The notes beneath the pieces were generated by a model. It saw nothing but the letters and a program-made list of their open reading frames with translations. It searched no databases and was not told the origin of the DNA. This document shows positions 24,681 to 34,226 of a DNA stretch of 40,440 bases, in pieces. Positions within the stretch are counted from its first letter, which is position 1; each line of letters starts with the position of its first letter. The DNA lies in assembly GCA_017395545.1 (NCBI GenBank), contig JAFPUF010000091.1, positions 1-40,440 of the forward strand. Direction: 5' to 3'. Made by a program: the position numbers and the translations under genes. The stretch comes from Treponema sp. (lineage in GTDB: Bacteria; Spirochaetota; Spirochaetia; Treponematales; Treponemataceae).

Positions 24681-27600
24681 ATGAAAAAAGTAAATTTACC
24701 GGCTCTTTTCGGAGGGATATTCTTTTGTACTGTATCTCTTTTTACAGGCTGTGAGAATTTTCTGGACGGCAGCGAGCTCAAGGAAAAGCTCGACAGCGCC
24801 ATTGAATATGCAAATGCTTCCGAATGCACAGTTACGATTTTGCAGGACAAAACGACAGGAACTTTTTTCTCAAATATCAAGGAAACACTCAAGCTGGGGT
24901 ACGATTTTGAACTGAAATTTACGACTGACCCGGACAAATATCTTTTCCGTGGACTCGAAGCCGTTTCCAGCAGCGACGAAACCATAAGTCGTTCAGACTG
25001 CATTGATTTTACACTGAACGAAGAAGCCGGCAATGAAACAAAAGGTATTTATGTAATAAAACTGTTATTAAAGAAAACCGCCCCGGACATTTTAATCCGC
25101 CCAGTCTGCTCAATCATCCCGGAAATTACTTCCGTTTCTCCGGGCTCAAGCGAAATCGCAATATCATACAAGCCGGTCACAGTAACATTTAACCGTCCGA
25201 TGGAAAGCCCGGATACAGCGGCTGAAGATTCAATTTTTAATTATGACACCATTTCCATTAAGCGCGGTGATGAGGATGTAACGGCTTACTTTGAACAGCC
25301 GGTTTTCAATTCTGCAAAAACATCTCTCAGTCTTATTCCTAAATATGCTGAATTTAATGCTTATCTGTCAAAATACGACAATTCTCAGGCAACTTTCACC
25401 GTAAGTTTTAATTCTGCAATTTCAGCTAAAGATGGCGAATACGACCCGATTCCGCTAAAAAAGGATTCTTCTAAAAGTTTTCTAGTACTTTATATGGCCG
25501 GAACAGACACGGAATCCCCTGCATTTGACAATCTTTTTATAACGGACGAAGAAATAAGCCTTAAAACATTTTCTTCATTATCACAGGATAAAATATTTGT
25601 AGACAAAGACATAAACGACTTTAACGAAGAAGACTATTTTACAAACAGAACTTTAGACAGGACCGTTTACATATACGGTTCCTGCAAGGACACTGGCTCA
25701 GGCGTAAAAAGCGTTACCGTTTCTTATCAGAAAATTAATGAGCGTCATGCGCACCAGCTAGGAATAATTTCAAAAAATTACAGGGACGGTGATGAAGAAG
25801 CTGAGTTCTTTACGGACGAAGACGGAACAACAAGATTCTGTATAAAACAGGATTTAGAAGAATACGACCGAAGGGATAACAGAGTATATGAAATTCATTT
25901 ATCGGCCATTGACGCCTGCAATAACTCTGCTGATTCTGATGCGCTTTATGCTTACAATTGTGACTGGTCTTTTAGCCTTGCTGATGACATGACAAGACCT
26001 CTTGTTATCAGCAATACCATTGATTCCCCCGCCACACTGCTGATTGAAGACAGCATTTACGGCTGGACTAATGATGACCGCGCTTATTTTGAGTACAGCC
26101 CTGAAGGGCGTTATCATTTTAAGGACACAAAATATTACTGTGAATACACGGACAAAACCGGAAAAGTCTGCAAAGAAGAATTTATAACAGACACACAGAC
26201 CGGAGACCGCAAGATAACGCTTAACGCAGAGCAGCTCAACGGCCTTAAGTTCAATGTAATTGCAGCAGTTATGTGCAATGGAAAGGAACGAATTCTCGGC
26301 ACTATTGAAAACGGACTTCCTTCCCTTCCGGAAGCGACAATCACAGACAACACCCTCAAATTCAGCCGCTGGGCAAACATTTACAGGCGCACGGCAGGAA
26401 GCGGTGAACTGGAAGAACTGGAATTTACCTACAGCGGCTACCCTCTTGAAGCCGGAATAGAATATTATGTTACCCCGGTCACAAATATAAGCGAAGGATG
26501 GGCTGAGTCAATGTTCGAGCCGTTTACCTACTCCCGCTACGGCACAAGGACCGGTCCGTACACCGCAGAAACATTTAAACCTGCTTCTCCGGTCGTCTAT
26601 GGATACACACTTGCAGAAGGACCGTCTTATGACAAAATCAACATAATATTTGATCTTGGGGAGTGGGAAAATGACTATGACTACATAACAACCAGCGAAA
26701 GAAGAAACTTTTTCCCGGGGGAAAATGTAGAAAACTGGTTTTTCACCAGCGGATTTTTACCTGATACAAAAACCCTCACAATCTACGGAGTAAAAAACGG
26801 AATAAAATCAGAAGGCTTTACCTGGACACACAGAAAAACTGACGTAACTGATGAAGAAAAACTGCACGCTGATTTCACAGCCCCTCAAATACTAACTGAT
26901 AATTATTATTTGGATTTCACGCTTCCAGAAGATTTAAAAAAGTGCAGAACCGACTGGCAGAACACATACCTTAGATACAGCGTTTCAGAAGAAAGTACCG
27001 AGAGCGGGCTTAAAACAGGAGGCTATCACGCAGTGCTGAACGGCAAGCAGTATGACGGTGCAGATTCATTAATCATGGTTCCGTATGAAAGCCTGCATTT
27101 CGGAACAAATGATATTTTCACACATGCAGAAGACAATGCCGGCAACAGCAGAAATCTTACAAAATTTATTTATCTTGATTATGAAACACCTTTAGTCTGG
27201 AAATCAGAAAAATCCGGCTCAGGAACATCCGCTCAATTCAAAGTGTATTTTCTCGCAGATGGACTCCTCGACAGGTTTATCAGGTCTCCTATTGGCGAAA
27301 TGAGTCTGTGCAAGTTTTCTAACAATTCATGGACAACCGGGTCATGGACAACCGGGACGCCAATTATAAGTAAAACCGGCTACACTACAACAAATCAAAC
27401 AACAGCTTATTCCCCGGAACAAAATGTCTCCCGACCGCATTACACAGAAACGACAGGTGAAATGTTCATTAAACTTCATATTGCCTGTTATGATACTCAT
27501 GGCATCACGGTGAACGGAAACAAATACGAAATACTCCTCAACAAATACGAAATCTATTACACAGGCTCAAACACAGGCACAGGAGACTTTAACCTGCTTT

Positions 27601-27893
27601 ACAAAAACGGAACTTCAAAGTCTTCCATGGCTGTACAGAGCGACGCCCCTGTCTTCATTCACACTCTTGTAACCACTCATCCTTACGAAGAATGCAAAGA
27701 CTGGGACCTCATGCAGTGGGAAACCTTCCCGCGGGAGCTTGGAGCAAAACAGATTGACTTCAGTTCAAGCGACCATGCCGCAAGACGCTACAGCATTCCC
27801 GTAGACGAAATGAACGAAAACGAAAAATGCTATGTTGTAATCGCCCACTATGCAGACGACACCACCGCCATGAGCGAAGTAATGCAAAAATAA
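24681..27893 (+). CDS. Very large lipoprotein, probable surface protein with Ig-like modules
   Basis: A 1070-aa lipoprotein: the signal segment is MKKVNLPALFGGIFFCTVSLFTGC with the lipidated cysteine at residue 24. After a short linker the protein is mostly beta. Residues about 145-260 resemble a bacterial Ig-like domain (ITSVSPGSSEIAI followed by YKPVTVTFNRPM). Later segments with repeated FxYxG and DxAGN motifs (TFSRYG-like, VSYQKINE, DACNNSAD, AEDNAGNSRN) look like further Ig/adhesin-type modules. No enzyme motif is seen. WTTGSWTTGTP marks a small internal tandem duplication. The gene is more A/T-rich than its neighbours, which suggests lineage-specific or transferred content. Its stop is directly adjacent to the rimO stop on the other strand, with no base between them. 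Surface location is inferred. Confidence 0.88.
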   Translation: MKKVNLPALFGGIFFCTVSLFTGCENFLDGSELKEKLDSAIEYANASECTVTILQDKTTGTFFSNIKETLKLGYDFELKFTTDPDKYLFRGLEAVSSSDETISRSDCIDFTLNEEAGNETKGIYVIKLLLKKTAPDILIRPVCSIIPEITSVSPGSSEIAISYKPVTVTFNRPMESPDTAAEDSIFNYDTISIKRGDEDVTAYFEQPVFNSAKTSLSLIPKYAEFNAYLSKYDNSQATFTVSFNSAISAKDGEYDPIPLKKDSSKSFLVLYMAGTDTESPAFDNLFITDEEISLKTFSSLSQDKIFVDKDINDFNEEDYFTNRTLDRTVYIYGSCKDTGSGVKSVTVSYQKINERHAHQLGIISKNYRDGDEEAEFFTDEDGTTRFCIKQDLEEYDRRDNRVYEIHLSAIDACNNSADSDALYAYNCDWSFSLADDMTRPLVISNTIDSPATLLIEDSIYGWTNDDRAYFEYSPEGRYHFKDTKYYCEYTDKTGKVCKEEFITDTQTGDRKITLNAEQLNGLKFNVIAAVMCNGKERILGTIENGLPSLPEATITDNTLKFSRWANIYRRTAGSGELEELEFTYSGYPLEAGIEYYVTPVTNISEGWAESMFEPFTYSRYGTRTGPYTAETFKPASPVVYGYTLAEGPSYDKINIIFDLGEWENDYDYITTSERRNFFPGENVENWFFTSGFLPDTKTLTIYGVKNGIKSEGFTWTHRKTDVTDEEKLHADFTAPQILTDNYYLDFTLPEDLKKCRTDWQNTYLRYSVSEESTESGLKTGGYHAVLNGKQYDGADSLIMVPYESLHFGTNDIFTHAEDNAGNSRNLTKFIYLDYETPLVWKSEKSGSGTSAQFKVYFLADGLLDRFIRSPIGEMSLCKFSNNSWTTGSWTTGTPIISKTGYTTTNQTTAYSPEQNVSRPHYTETTGEMFIKLHIACYDTHGITVNGNKYEILLNKYEIYYTGSNTGTGDFNLLYKNGTSKSSMAVQSDAPVFIHTLVTTHPYEECKDWDLMQWETFPRELGAKQIDFSSSDHAARRYSIPVDEMNENEKCYVVIAHYADDTTAMSEVMQK

Positions 27894-29471
27894 TTATCGT
27901 TCCTGTGCAAAGTCGATTTCGCTAGACTCTGCGATTTTTTCGTTCAGAGGAGAATCGCACACAAAATCCCCGTTAAGGTCAACGTCCCCGCTTGAAACGA
28001 TTTTTACGCGCACGAGACGGCCGGATTTTACGGCATTGCACTCACTTTCAGAAGACCTGTCGTAGCGAACGACAACGCTTCCGTCAACTTCGGGAGCCTG
28101 AAACCCCGCCCGTCCGATTGCAAGACCCTCATCAGGATTTTCTTCGCTCTCGCTCAAAACTTCTTCGATGAGAATGTCGTATTCGCCGCCACAGCGGGTC
28201 TTAAGTCGCTCTCGGGTGATTTCTGCCTGAAGCTCAACAAGTTCAGAAGCACGCTTTTCGGCTGTTTTATGAGGAACCTGTTTTTTGAAAGAATAGGCGG
28301 GAGTGTCATCTTCTTTTGAATAAGAGAAACAACCGCTCCAGTCAGTAGAAATGTCTTTTAAGAATTTTTTTGTGTTTTCAAAAGATTCTTCTGTCTCACC
28401 GGGGAAGCCTGCCATGAATGTTGTGCGGATTGCGGCATCTGGGAAAGTCTCACGGATTTTTGCAATCAAAGCCCGGTATTTTTCTCCGCTTCCGACACGG
28501 TTCATTGACTTGATAATCGCATCGTCACCGTTCTGGAAAGGAATGTCAAAATAATGAAGGAAGCGTGAATCAGCCTTCATCACAGGCAAAATATCTTCGC
28601 TAAAGTGATCCGGATGAATGTACAAAAGACGAACGGCGAAAGTGCCTTCAATTTCGGAAATCTTTTTGATAAGACGGGCAAGCCCGCTCAGAGAAGTTTG
28701 GGACGTTGCGGGTAGGGAGCGACCCGCCAGGGGCAAAACCTGCGAGGCAGGTTTTGAGCGAGTCTCCGAGCAGCTATGCTGCGAAGGCGGAACCATCCCC
28801 ACCTCACTTCCCGGAGTTCCGTTCGGCAAATGCGTTCTTCCGTCTCCAAAACAATTGTCTGTGGCCCCAGTGCCGTACGCCGCCAGATCCTGACCAATCA
28901 GGTTGATTTCGTACACGCCTTTTGAGACCAAATCTTTGATTTCAGTGATAATTTCGCTAGCTTTACGGCTTCGAAGGTCGCCACGGATAATCGGGATTGC
29001 GCAAAACGAACATCGGTTATTACAGCCCTCAGTGATTTTTACGAAAGCGGTGCCCTTAAATGAAAGGAGAAGGTTTCTGTCACCGCAGCAAACGCCTTTC
29101 TGCTCAGGAACGAGAACCGGTCGCTCGTCTTTCATCAGAGGCTCAATCACTTTGTAAATCTGGCTCAAATCTCCGTTGCCGAAAAATCCGTCGGCTTCGA
29201 GAAGGTCGTCTTTAAGATCGTTCGCATACCGCTCGGCAAGGCAGCCCGCAAGAAGGATTTTTGCCTTCGGGTACATCGCCCGGGCGCTCATTACGGCGTT
29301 GATGCTCTCAGTTTTGGCAGACTCAATGAATCCGCACGAGTTCACGACAATCAAATCAGCCTCAGCAGCTTCAAAAGTCTGCTCCCAGTCTTTTTTTTTG
29401 AGAAGATTGATGATAAGCTCGCCGTCAACCTGATTTTTGGCACATCCGTGCTGGTCTATAAAGAATTTCAT
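27894..29471 (-). CDS. rimO: Ribosomal protein S12 methylthiotransferase RimO with internal insert
   Basis: A 525-aa radical-SAM methylthiotransferase that modifies an Asp of ribosomal protein S12; typical length is about 440 residues. The N-terminal UPF0004 domain carries the three cluster cysteines (QHGCAKNQVD, VNSCGFIESAK, LLAGCLAERY). The radical-SAM CxxxCxxC is EGCNNRCSFCAIP at residues 148-160. The C-terminal TRAM-like region includes GGEYDILIEEV and GFQAPEVDGSVVV. RimO rather than MiaB is supported by GLAIGRAGFQAPEVDG. Residues about 202-260 are an extra segment encoded by a hairpin repeat (see 28692-28868), placed in a loop after LIGQDLAAYG. It starts 1 bp after the rodZ stop. Confidence 0.94.
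   Translation of the reverse strand: MKFFIDQHGCAKNQVDGELIINLLKKKDWEQTFEAAEADLIVVNSCGFIESAKTESINAVMSARAMYPKAKILLAGCLAERYANDLKDDLLEADGFFGNGDLSQIYKVIEPLMKDERPVLVPEQKGVCCGDRNLLLSFKGTAFVKITEGCNNRCSFCAIPIIRGDLRSRKASEIITEIKDLVSKGVYEINLIGQDLAAYGTGATDNCFGDGRTHLPNGTPGSEVGMVPPSQHSCSETRSKPASQVLPLAGRSLPATSQTSLSGLARLIKKISEIEGTFAVRLLYIHPDHFSEDILPVMKADSRFLHYFDIPFQNGDDAIIKSMNRVGSGEKYRALIAKIRETFPDAAIRTTFMAGFPGETEESFENTKKFLKDISTDWSGCFSYSKEDDTPAYSFKKQVPHKTAEKRASELVELQAEITRERLKTRCGGEYDILIEEVLSESEENPDEGLAIGRAGFQAPEVDGSVVVRYDRSSESECNAVKSGRLVRVKIVSSGDVDLNGDFVCDSPLNEKIAESSEIDFAQER
28692..28868 (-). repeat. In-frame triple-hairpin repeat inserted in rimO
   Basis: About 177 nt (59 codons) without counterpart in normal RimO. 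It contains three perfect hairpins: GCGGGT...ACCCGC at 28708-28727, AAAACCTGC-GAG-GCAGGTTTT at 28735-28755, and GCAGC-TAT-GCTGC at 28770-28782. The encoded peptide is low-complexity and rich in Ser, Pro, Gly and Thr. The reading frame continues cleanly into SLSGLARLIKKISEIEG, so the protein is not broken. A degenerate relative may lie at 37374-37450. Confidence 0.85.
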
Positions 29472-29472
29472 C

Positions 29473-30561
29473 CTAGTCTACATCCACGATTACGACTTTG
29501 TAGCGTCCGTCAGTATCTTTAATCCATTTGATGTCTTCGGCAATTACTTCACCTGCTCGCGGAACTGCAAGATCATAAGTCTTTCCGTTTGCAACTACCT
29601 GCAGTTTGACAGCATTTCCGTTTGAAATCCAGACACGCACGCCGTTGCTTGCAGTGATGTTTATGATGTCTCCGCTCGCAAAATAATCTTCGACGGTTTC
29701 TTTCCGGTCAGGCCTGTAGCGGAACAAACATCCGCCGCGGAATGTCGCGTTGATTGTGAAAGGATAAGCGCGTGTATCTGAGAAAATTTCAGTTCTAGTC
29801 TGCTCTTTCGGCAAATCCTCAGCGTTCGGAATCTGATTTTCATCAGGAGAAGCAACTGCAACATTTGAAGAATTTTTGAGCATAATTTTGACTTCTGCAC
29901 CACGGTCCACATTTTTCTGTGAGACGTCCGAAACATAAACGATAAGCTCAGGAACAGAATTTCCGTCAACATCAAGCTCGAGTTCTTCAGAAAGCTCGAC
30001 ATACTGAACGCCTGCAGGTGTTTCAAGGCCAAAGATACCTTCGGTTTCTGCAACGGTCAGGAAGATATTTCCTTTGTCGCTTCCCATAATAAGCTGGTCA
30101 TTCTTGAAAAGCCGGCCAGTGAAAGCCTTGTCGGTCAGTTCGTATTTTTTGAACTCGGTTTCGTGATTTTTTGAATCTTCGTCTTGTTTTTCAGCAAATT
30201 TCGCCCTGAGGAAAATGCCGAGAACGATTCCGCCAGAAATCAAAAGGAGCGCAATTATCGAAACAATCAGCGGAATGACGAATTTCGGACGCTCACGGGC
30301 AGTAAGGGCCAGCGGAGGCGGAGCTTCCTGAAGTTTTTTTGCATGATAAAGAGTAAGGACATGGTTTGTATCGACCTCAAGATATTCAGAATAATTCTGC
30401 AAAAAGCCGACAAGATAAGGTTCTCCCGGGAAAACAGATTCTTCCTCGTTTTCAAGAGCCTGAAGATACTCACGGGTGATTGATGTTTCGCGGGCAATGG
30501 ACTCAAGTTCCAGACCTTTCTGTTCTCGTGCTGTCTTTAAAATCTGACCGTAACTTTCCAT
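29473..30561 (-). CDS. rodZ: RodZ-like HTH/transmembrane morphogenesis protein
   Basis: A 362-aa bitopic protein. Residues 1-75 form an HTH_25-type helix-turn-helix (YGQILKTAREQKGLELESIARETSITREYLQALENEE), the MreB-binding cytoplasmic domain in RodZ. A membrane helix lies at about 93-120 (FVIPLIVSIIALLLISGGIVLGIFL). The periplasmic region ends in a DUF4115-like beta domain (WISNGNAVKLQVVANGKTYDLAVPRAGEVI). The HTH-TM-beta architecture is that of RodZ. The periplasmic part is longer than average, with a second beta domain at about 150-230. It is 7 bp after the lolA-like gene and 1 bp before rimO. Confidence 0.88.
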   Translation of the reverse strand: MESYGQILKTAREQKGLELESIARETSITREYLQALENEEESVFPGEPYLVGFLQNYSEYLEVDTNHVLTLYHAKKLQEAPPPLALTARERPKFVIPLIVSIIALLLISGGIVLGIFLRAKFAEKQDEDSKNHETEFKKYELTDKAFTGRLFKNDQLIMGSDKGNIFLTVAETEGIFGLETPAGVQYVELSEELELDVDGNSVPELIVYVSDVSQKNVDRGAEVKIMLKNSSNVAVASPDENQIPNAEDLPKEQTRTEIFSDTRAYPFTINATFRGGCLFRYRPDRKETVEDYFASGDIINITASNGVRVWISNGNAVKLQVVANGKTYDLAVPRAGEVIAEDIKWIKDTDGRYKVVIVDVD

Positions 30562-30568
30562 TTTTTAA

Positions 30569-31252
30569 CTACTCCGAAAATAAGAAATTGTTGTAATTGT
30601 TTGCCGATGTCGGCGGGTCATAAATAAATCTCTGGTCGGAAATTCCGTTATTTATTACGTAATTTCTGAAATCGAAAATAAAAGTTTCAGACTGAGGGGT
30701 TATCGCCTCAATCCGCCTTATAAGCATTGTAGAAGGTGAGACCGCGATTTTGATCTGAGAGAACGCCTCGCTCATGTTCCGCCGTCTAAGGACAAGTTTT
30801 ACAACCTTTTCTTCGCTTCCGTCTTCAAGCGGGACTGCTTCCTGACCGGTTTCGTATGCCGGTGAATAATATCTTGAAAGAAGGGCAAGTCCCTGGCTCG
30901 TAGCAAGGTTCGCACCAGTGTTGTTCGAGTTATCGACAGTCTGATTCAGAATCGCAGCCTGCCCCGGAAGATAAATCGTGAGAAGGTCGCCGTTGAAGCA
31001 GATTACCTGGTCCTCAGGACTTGAAAAATCAATTCTGAGGAGATCAGGCTTTTTGTATGAAATATGCCCTTTCATTGAATTTTTTGAAGCCTTGATGTCA
31101 ACATCGGCCTCGTAGTCTTTTATTGTAGAGTAATTCTCCGAGACTGACTTGAAGAAAGAAGAAGCCGTAAGAATTCCCTGAGAGAAAGCAGGCAACGATA
31201 GCAAAAAAAAGAATATAGAATAAGAGATAAGGATTAAAAGTCTTTTTTTCAT
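30569..31252 (-). CDS. LolA-like periplasmic lipoprotein carrier
   Basis: A 227-aa exported protein with a signal peptide ([24 protein letters not shown], cleavage before QG) and a LolA-type beta sandwich: [52 protein letters not shown], then [31 protein letters not shown]. LolA shuttles lipoproteins from the LolCDE complex to the outer membrane. Spirochaetes have LolA-like proteins but often lack LolB, so the exact role here is inferred. The start overlaps the ftsH stop by 4 nt (ATGA), and the gene sits between ftsH and rodZ in an envelope-quality operon. Confidence 0.85.
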   Translation of the reverse strand: MKKRLLILISYSIFFFLLSLPAFSQGILTASSFFKSVSENYSTIKDYEADVDIKASKNSMKGHISYKKPDLLRIDFSSPEDQVICFNGDLLTIYLPGQAAILNQTVDNSNNTGANLATSQGLALLSRYYSPAYETGQEAVPLEDGSEEKVVKLVLRRRNMSEAFSQIKIAVSPSTMLIRRIEAITPQSETFIFDFRNYVINNGISDQRFIYDPPTSANNYNNFLFSE

Positions 31253-33348
31253 TTTTCGCCCCCTTCAGTCGTTTCGACAGGCTCAACGACCGGCTCTTTG
31301 GATTCAGAGACCGTTTCGACAGGCTCAGAGACCGCATCCGTCTTCTGACTGAGCGGAGCCGACCCCATATTCTCGTGTGCCTTAATTATCTCGTTGAATT
31401 CTTTTGAATCCATAGTTTCGATTTCCATAAGGCGTTTTGAGATGTACTCGAGAAGGTCTTTTTTCTGAGTGAGCAGGCTCAAAACATGCTCGTACCTCTC
31501 GTTTACGATTCTGGCAATTTCTTCGTCGATGAATTTCTGGGTATCTTCGGAGAATTCGCGCACAAGGTTCGGCTCGCCTCCCCTGTTTCCGAGAACGCCT
31601 TTCCCCAAAGTCATGTTTCTGAATTTATCGCTCATACCGTAATCGGTAATCATAAGCTTGATGATGTCTGTTGCGCGCGCAATATCGTTTGAAGCTCCGG
31701 TTGAGACATCGCCAAGGATAACTTCTTCGGCAGCACGGCCTCCAAGAAGTCCGTCAACATCGTTCATCATGTCTTTTCGGGTATGAAAATGCTTTTCTTC
31801 TTTTTCTTCGCGGAACTGAGTGAAACCGCCGACTCCATTTGAGCGCGGAACAACCGTAATTTTGTTTACAGGCGTATGGTCAGGAGTAAAGGCTGCGACA
31901 AGCGCATGACCTGTCTCGTGAACTGCGACGAGACGGAGTTCTTTTTCGTTTTCTTTGCGGCTTTTCTTTTTGAGACCGATGCTCACTTTGTCGATTGCAT
32001 CGTTAAAATCACTCATTGAAACTTTTACATGACCGTTTCTTACCGCAAGAAGAGCCGCCTCGTTTACGACATTCGCAAGGTCAGCGCCGGCAAATCCCGT
32101 AGTTCCGTGTGCGAGAGACTCAAAATCGACTGAGTCATCGAGTTTTACATTCTTTGCATGGATTCTTAAGATTTCTTCACGCCCCTTTACGTCAGGACGC
32201 TCAACTGGAACCTGGCGGTCAAAGCGGCCAGGACGAAGGAGAGCCGGATCAAGGACATCCGCACGGTTTGTCGCCGCAAGAATGATGAGTCCCTTTTCGT
32301 TGTCAAAACCGTCCATCTCAACGAGAAGCTGGTTAAGAGTCTGTTCCCGCTCGTCGTTGCTTGAGAATCCGTTCATTCGGCTTTTACCGATGGCGTCTAT
32401 CTCATCGATAAAAATGATGCACGGAGCTTTTTCACGCGCCTGCTTGAACAAATCACGAACGCGGGATGCACCGACACCGACAAACATCTCGACGAAATCA
32501 GAGCCTGAAATACGGAAGAACGGAACGCCTGCCTCACCTGCTACGGCACGCGCAAGAAGCGTTTTACCTGTTCCCGGAGGTCCTACAAGAAGAACACCCT
32601 TAGGGATTTTACCGCCGATATCAGTGTATTTTTTTGGGGATTTCAGGAAATCTACGACTTCGACAAGCTCCTCCTTTGCCTCGTCAACGCCTGCGACATC
32701 TGAGAAACGGGTTTTTACCTTACCCTCGTCAACTGCCTTAGAGCGGCTTCCTCCGCCGAAAACTGAGCCGAGCCCGCCGGTCATTCTGCGGAACATAAAG
32801 AAATAAATCAGGAGGAGAATGAGGAAAGGAAGAATATTGATTAAAATCTGAACGAAGATGTTCGTCTGCTTGTTTACGAATTTGTACTGAACGCCTTTTT
32901 CGTCGAGAAATTCAATGAATTTTGACATGAGAACGCCGGTCGTTCTGTAGACCCTGCGGTTCTGCGGCTGCTGAGGGCGCTTTATCCACGGCAGGGTGTT
33001 GAGTGAGTTTGAGGAAGAGTTTTCGTCCATATTGGAAACTGAAAATTCTTCAGGACCATAGCCTGTAAAGACGTTTTCGCTCATCTCGACTTTGACAATT
33101 TTTCCGTCTTCGATAAGCTGCTTGAAAACAGAAAAATCTATAAGCTCTTCCTGCGGTTTCTGGAGCAGGAACATGTTCACAAATGCGAGCGCCAGGACGA
33201 CCGCAACCATCAGCGTAAAAAACGGAAATTTAAATGGTTTTTTGCCGCGGTTCGGGTCATCGTCGTTTGAATTAGGGTCTAACTTGAAAAAATTGTACGG
33301 ATCGTTGTCTTTTTTCTCGTCGTCTTTTTTAGTATCGTTTTCTGCCAT
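31249..33348 (-). CDS. ftsH: ATP-dependent zinc metalloprotease FtsH
   Basis: A 699-aa membrane AAA+ protease that removes misfolded membrane proteins and regulators. It has two N-terminal membrane helices ([22 protein letters not shown] and [19 protein letters not shown]) flanking a periplasmic domain. The AAA motifs are GPPGTGKT (Walker A), [12 protein letters not shown] (Walker B) and RPGRFDRQV (SRH). The zinc site is [13 protein letters not shown], with the downstream Asp ligand region after it. The last 31 or so residues (from [11 protein letters not shown] to the end) are encoded by two copies of a dispersed repeat and have no counterpart in the core family. It is the first gene of the ftsH-lolA-rodZ-rimO unit. 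Confidence 0.97.
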   Translation of the reverse strand: MAENDTKKDDEKKDNDPYNFFKLDPNSNDDDPNRGKKPFKFPFFTLMVAVVLALAFVNMFLLQKPQEELIDFSVFKQLIEDGKIVKVEMSENVFTGYGPEEFSVSNMDENSSSNSLNTLPWIKRPQQPQNRRVYRTTGVLMSKFIEFLDEKGVQYKFVNKQTNIFVQILINILPFLILLLIYFFMFRRMTGGLGSVFGGGSRSKAVDEGKVKTRFSDVAGVDEAKEELVEVVDFLKSPKKYTDIGGKIPKGVLLVGPPGTGKTLLARAVAGEAGVPFFRISGSDFVEMFVGVGASRVRDLFKQAREKAPCIIFIDEIDAIGKSRMNGFSSNDEREQTLNQLLVEMDGFDNEKGLIILAATNRADVLDPALLRPGRFDRQVPVERPDVKGREEILRIHAKNVKLDDSVDFESLAHGTTGFAGADLANVVNEAALLAVRNGHVKVSMSDFNDAIDKVSIGLKKKSRKENEKELRLVAVHETGHALVAAFTPDHTPVNKITVVPRSNGVGGFTQFREEKEEKHFHTRKDMMNDVDGLLGGRAAEEVILGDVSTGASNDIARATDIIKLMITDYGMSDKFRNMTLGKGVLGNRGGEPNLVREFSEDTQKFIDEEIARIVNERYEHVLSLLTQKKDLLEYISKRLMEIETMDSKEFNEIIKAHENMGSAPLSQKTDAVSEPVETVSESKEPVVEPVETTEGGEK
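31268..31334 (-). repeat. Two GTTTCGACAGGCTC repeats forming the FtsH tail
   Basis: Two near-identical units lie at 31268-31293 and 31309-31334, sharing CGTTTCGACAGGCTCA and ending in GACCG. In the first unit the arms GTCGTT and AACGAC are complementary. Read on the minus strand in frame they give SEPVETV and VEPVETT, so the repeat supplies the C-terminal residues of FtsH. This word is known to me as a dispersed element in many unrelated bacterial genomes. Confidence 0.85.
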
Positions 33349-33454
33349 ATTTTTCTCAATTTAAAAGATTAGTATCGTAAATATAACGAAAAAAAGTCAT
33401 TTAGAGAAGAGAAAAAAACAGGATTTCAGAAATCTGAGGAAGCGACAACTGACA

Positions 33455-33478
33455 CACCTGCCTTAAGGCAGACAGGTG
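33455..33478. repeat. CTGCCTTAAGGCAG palindrome with flanking CACCTG/CAGGTG arms
   Basis: A perfect 14-bp palindrome (33458-33471) overlaps an outer inverted pair CACCTG (33455-33460) and CAGGTG (33473-33478). It begins 6 bp beyond the stop of the Sel1-like gene, with no T-run on the minus side, so it is a poor terminator. It resembles a short dispersed palindromic element. The remainder of the gap 33349-33484 is A/T-rich and carries the ftsH leader, with no clear promoter pair. Confidence 0.6.
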
Positions 33479-33484
33479 CCACGA

Positions 33485-34162
33485 TTAATGAGTAAGTTTC
33501 TCGTAGCATTCTTTCCAGTAACGGGCTTTTTCTTCGTCATAAACCGGATTCACAGGATTTTTTGAGGCATAAACGCTGGAAAGCCAGTAGTAAACAATTG
33601 AGATTGCGTTTGGGGTACAGTCACAGCCCGGCTTTTTGCTTTCTTCAATGGCTTTGAGGGCAGATTTTTCGGCTTTGAAGAAATCTTCTGCACCTGGAGC
33701 AGGCTCTGTATTTTCCTCCGGGAAGCCTGACCAGGAAGCAGCATGAATGCAATCACGCATCGCAAACCAGACCATAGCGTGAACGCTTCCGAGGTCACAG
33801 GCTCTTTTAAAATAGCCGGCAGCCTTCTGGTCGCTTTCATCGGTGTTGATTTCTACGAGAGAGGATTTTGACTTGTCAAATGGATTGAAAACTCCGACAC
33901 AATTGAGGAAGCCAAGCGTTTTGAGCGCGAAAATGTCACCTTCATCAGCCTTTTTGTTGAGGAACTCAACGCTTTCTTCAAAGTCGATTCCTGCCTCGGT
34001 CTTGCAGGCAATCAAATCCAGAAGAGCACCTTCATCGCCGTTCTTCGCAGCCTCTGCCATTTCGAGACAGCCGTCAAGTTCTTTCTGCCAGCTTTCTTCT
34101 TCAGAGATTGCTTTTTTCATTGAGTCGATGTAAGCGTTCCATTCTTTTGTTAAGATTTCCAT
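33485..34162 (-). CDS. Sel1/TPR-like repeat protein, function unknown
   Basis: A 225-aa acidic, soluble helical protein without signal peptide. Sel1-like units can be seen: EGALLDLIACKTEAGIDFEESVEFLNKKADEGDIFALKTLGFLN and AAGYFKRACDLGSVHAMVWFAMRDC. A last region contains AISIVYYWLSSVYASKNP. Sel1/TPR repeats are protein-binding scaffolds; no partner is indicated. The start is fixed by GGAGG placed 4-5 nt before the ATG. The upstream leader is similar in its GGAGGCAA motif to the small membrane-protein gene just ahead of it. Confidence 0.8.
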   Translation of the reverse strand: MEILTKEWNAYIDSMKKAISEEESWQKELDGCLEMAEAAKNGDEGALLDLIACKTEAGIDFEESVEFLNKKADEGDIFALKTLGFLNCVGVFNPFDKSKSSLVEINTDESDQKAAGYFKRACDLGSVHAMVWFAMRDCIHAASWSGFPEENTEPAPGAEDFFKAEKSALKAIEESKKPGCDCTPNAISIVYYWLSSVYASKNPVNPVYDEEKARYWKECYEKLTH

Positions 34163-34226
34163 TTTGCCTCCAGATAAAATAGTGGTTGGGAATTGAATTA
34201 ATATACTTATAACATAGTGTGAGAAA

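Noticed and set aside
32282..32806. 174-codon frame opposite ftsH
   Set aside because: It lies antisense to the AAA+ domain; its Ser/Pro-rich composition is typical of a shadow frame.
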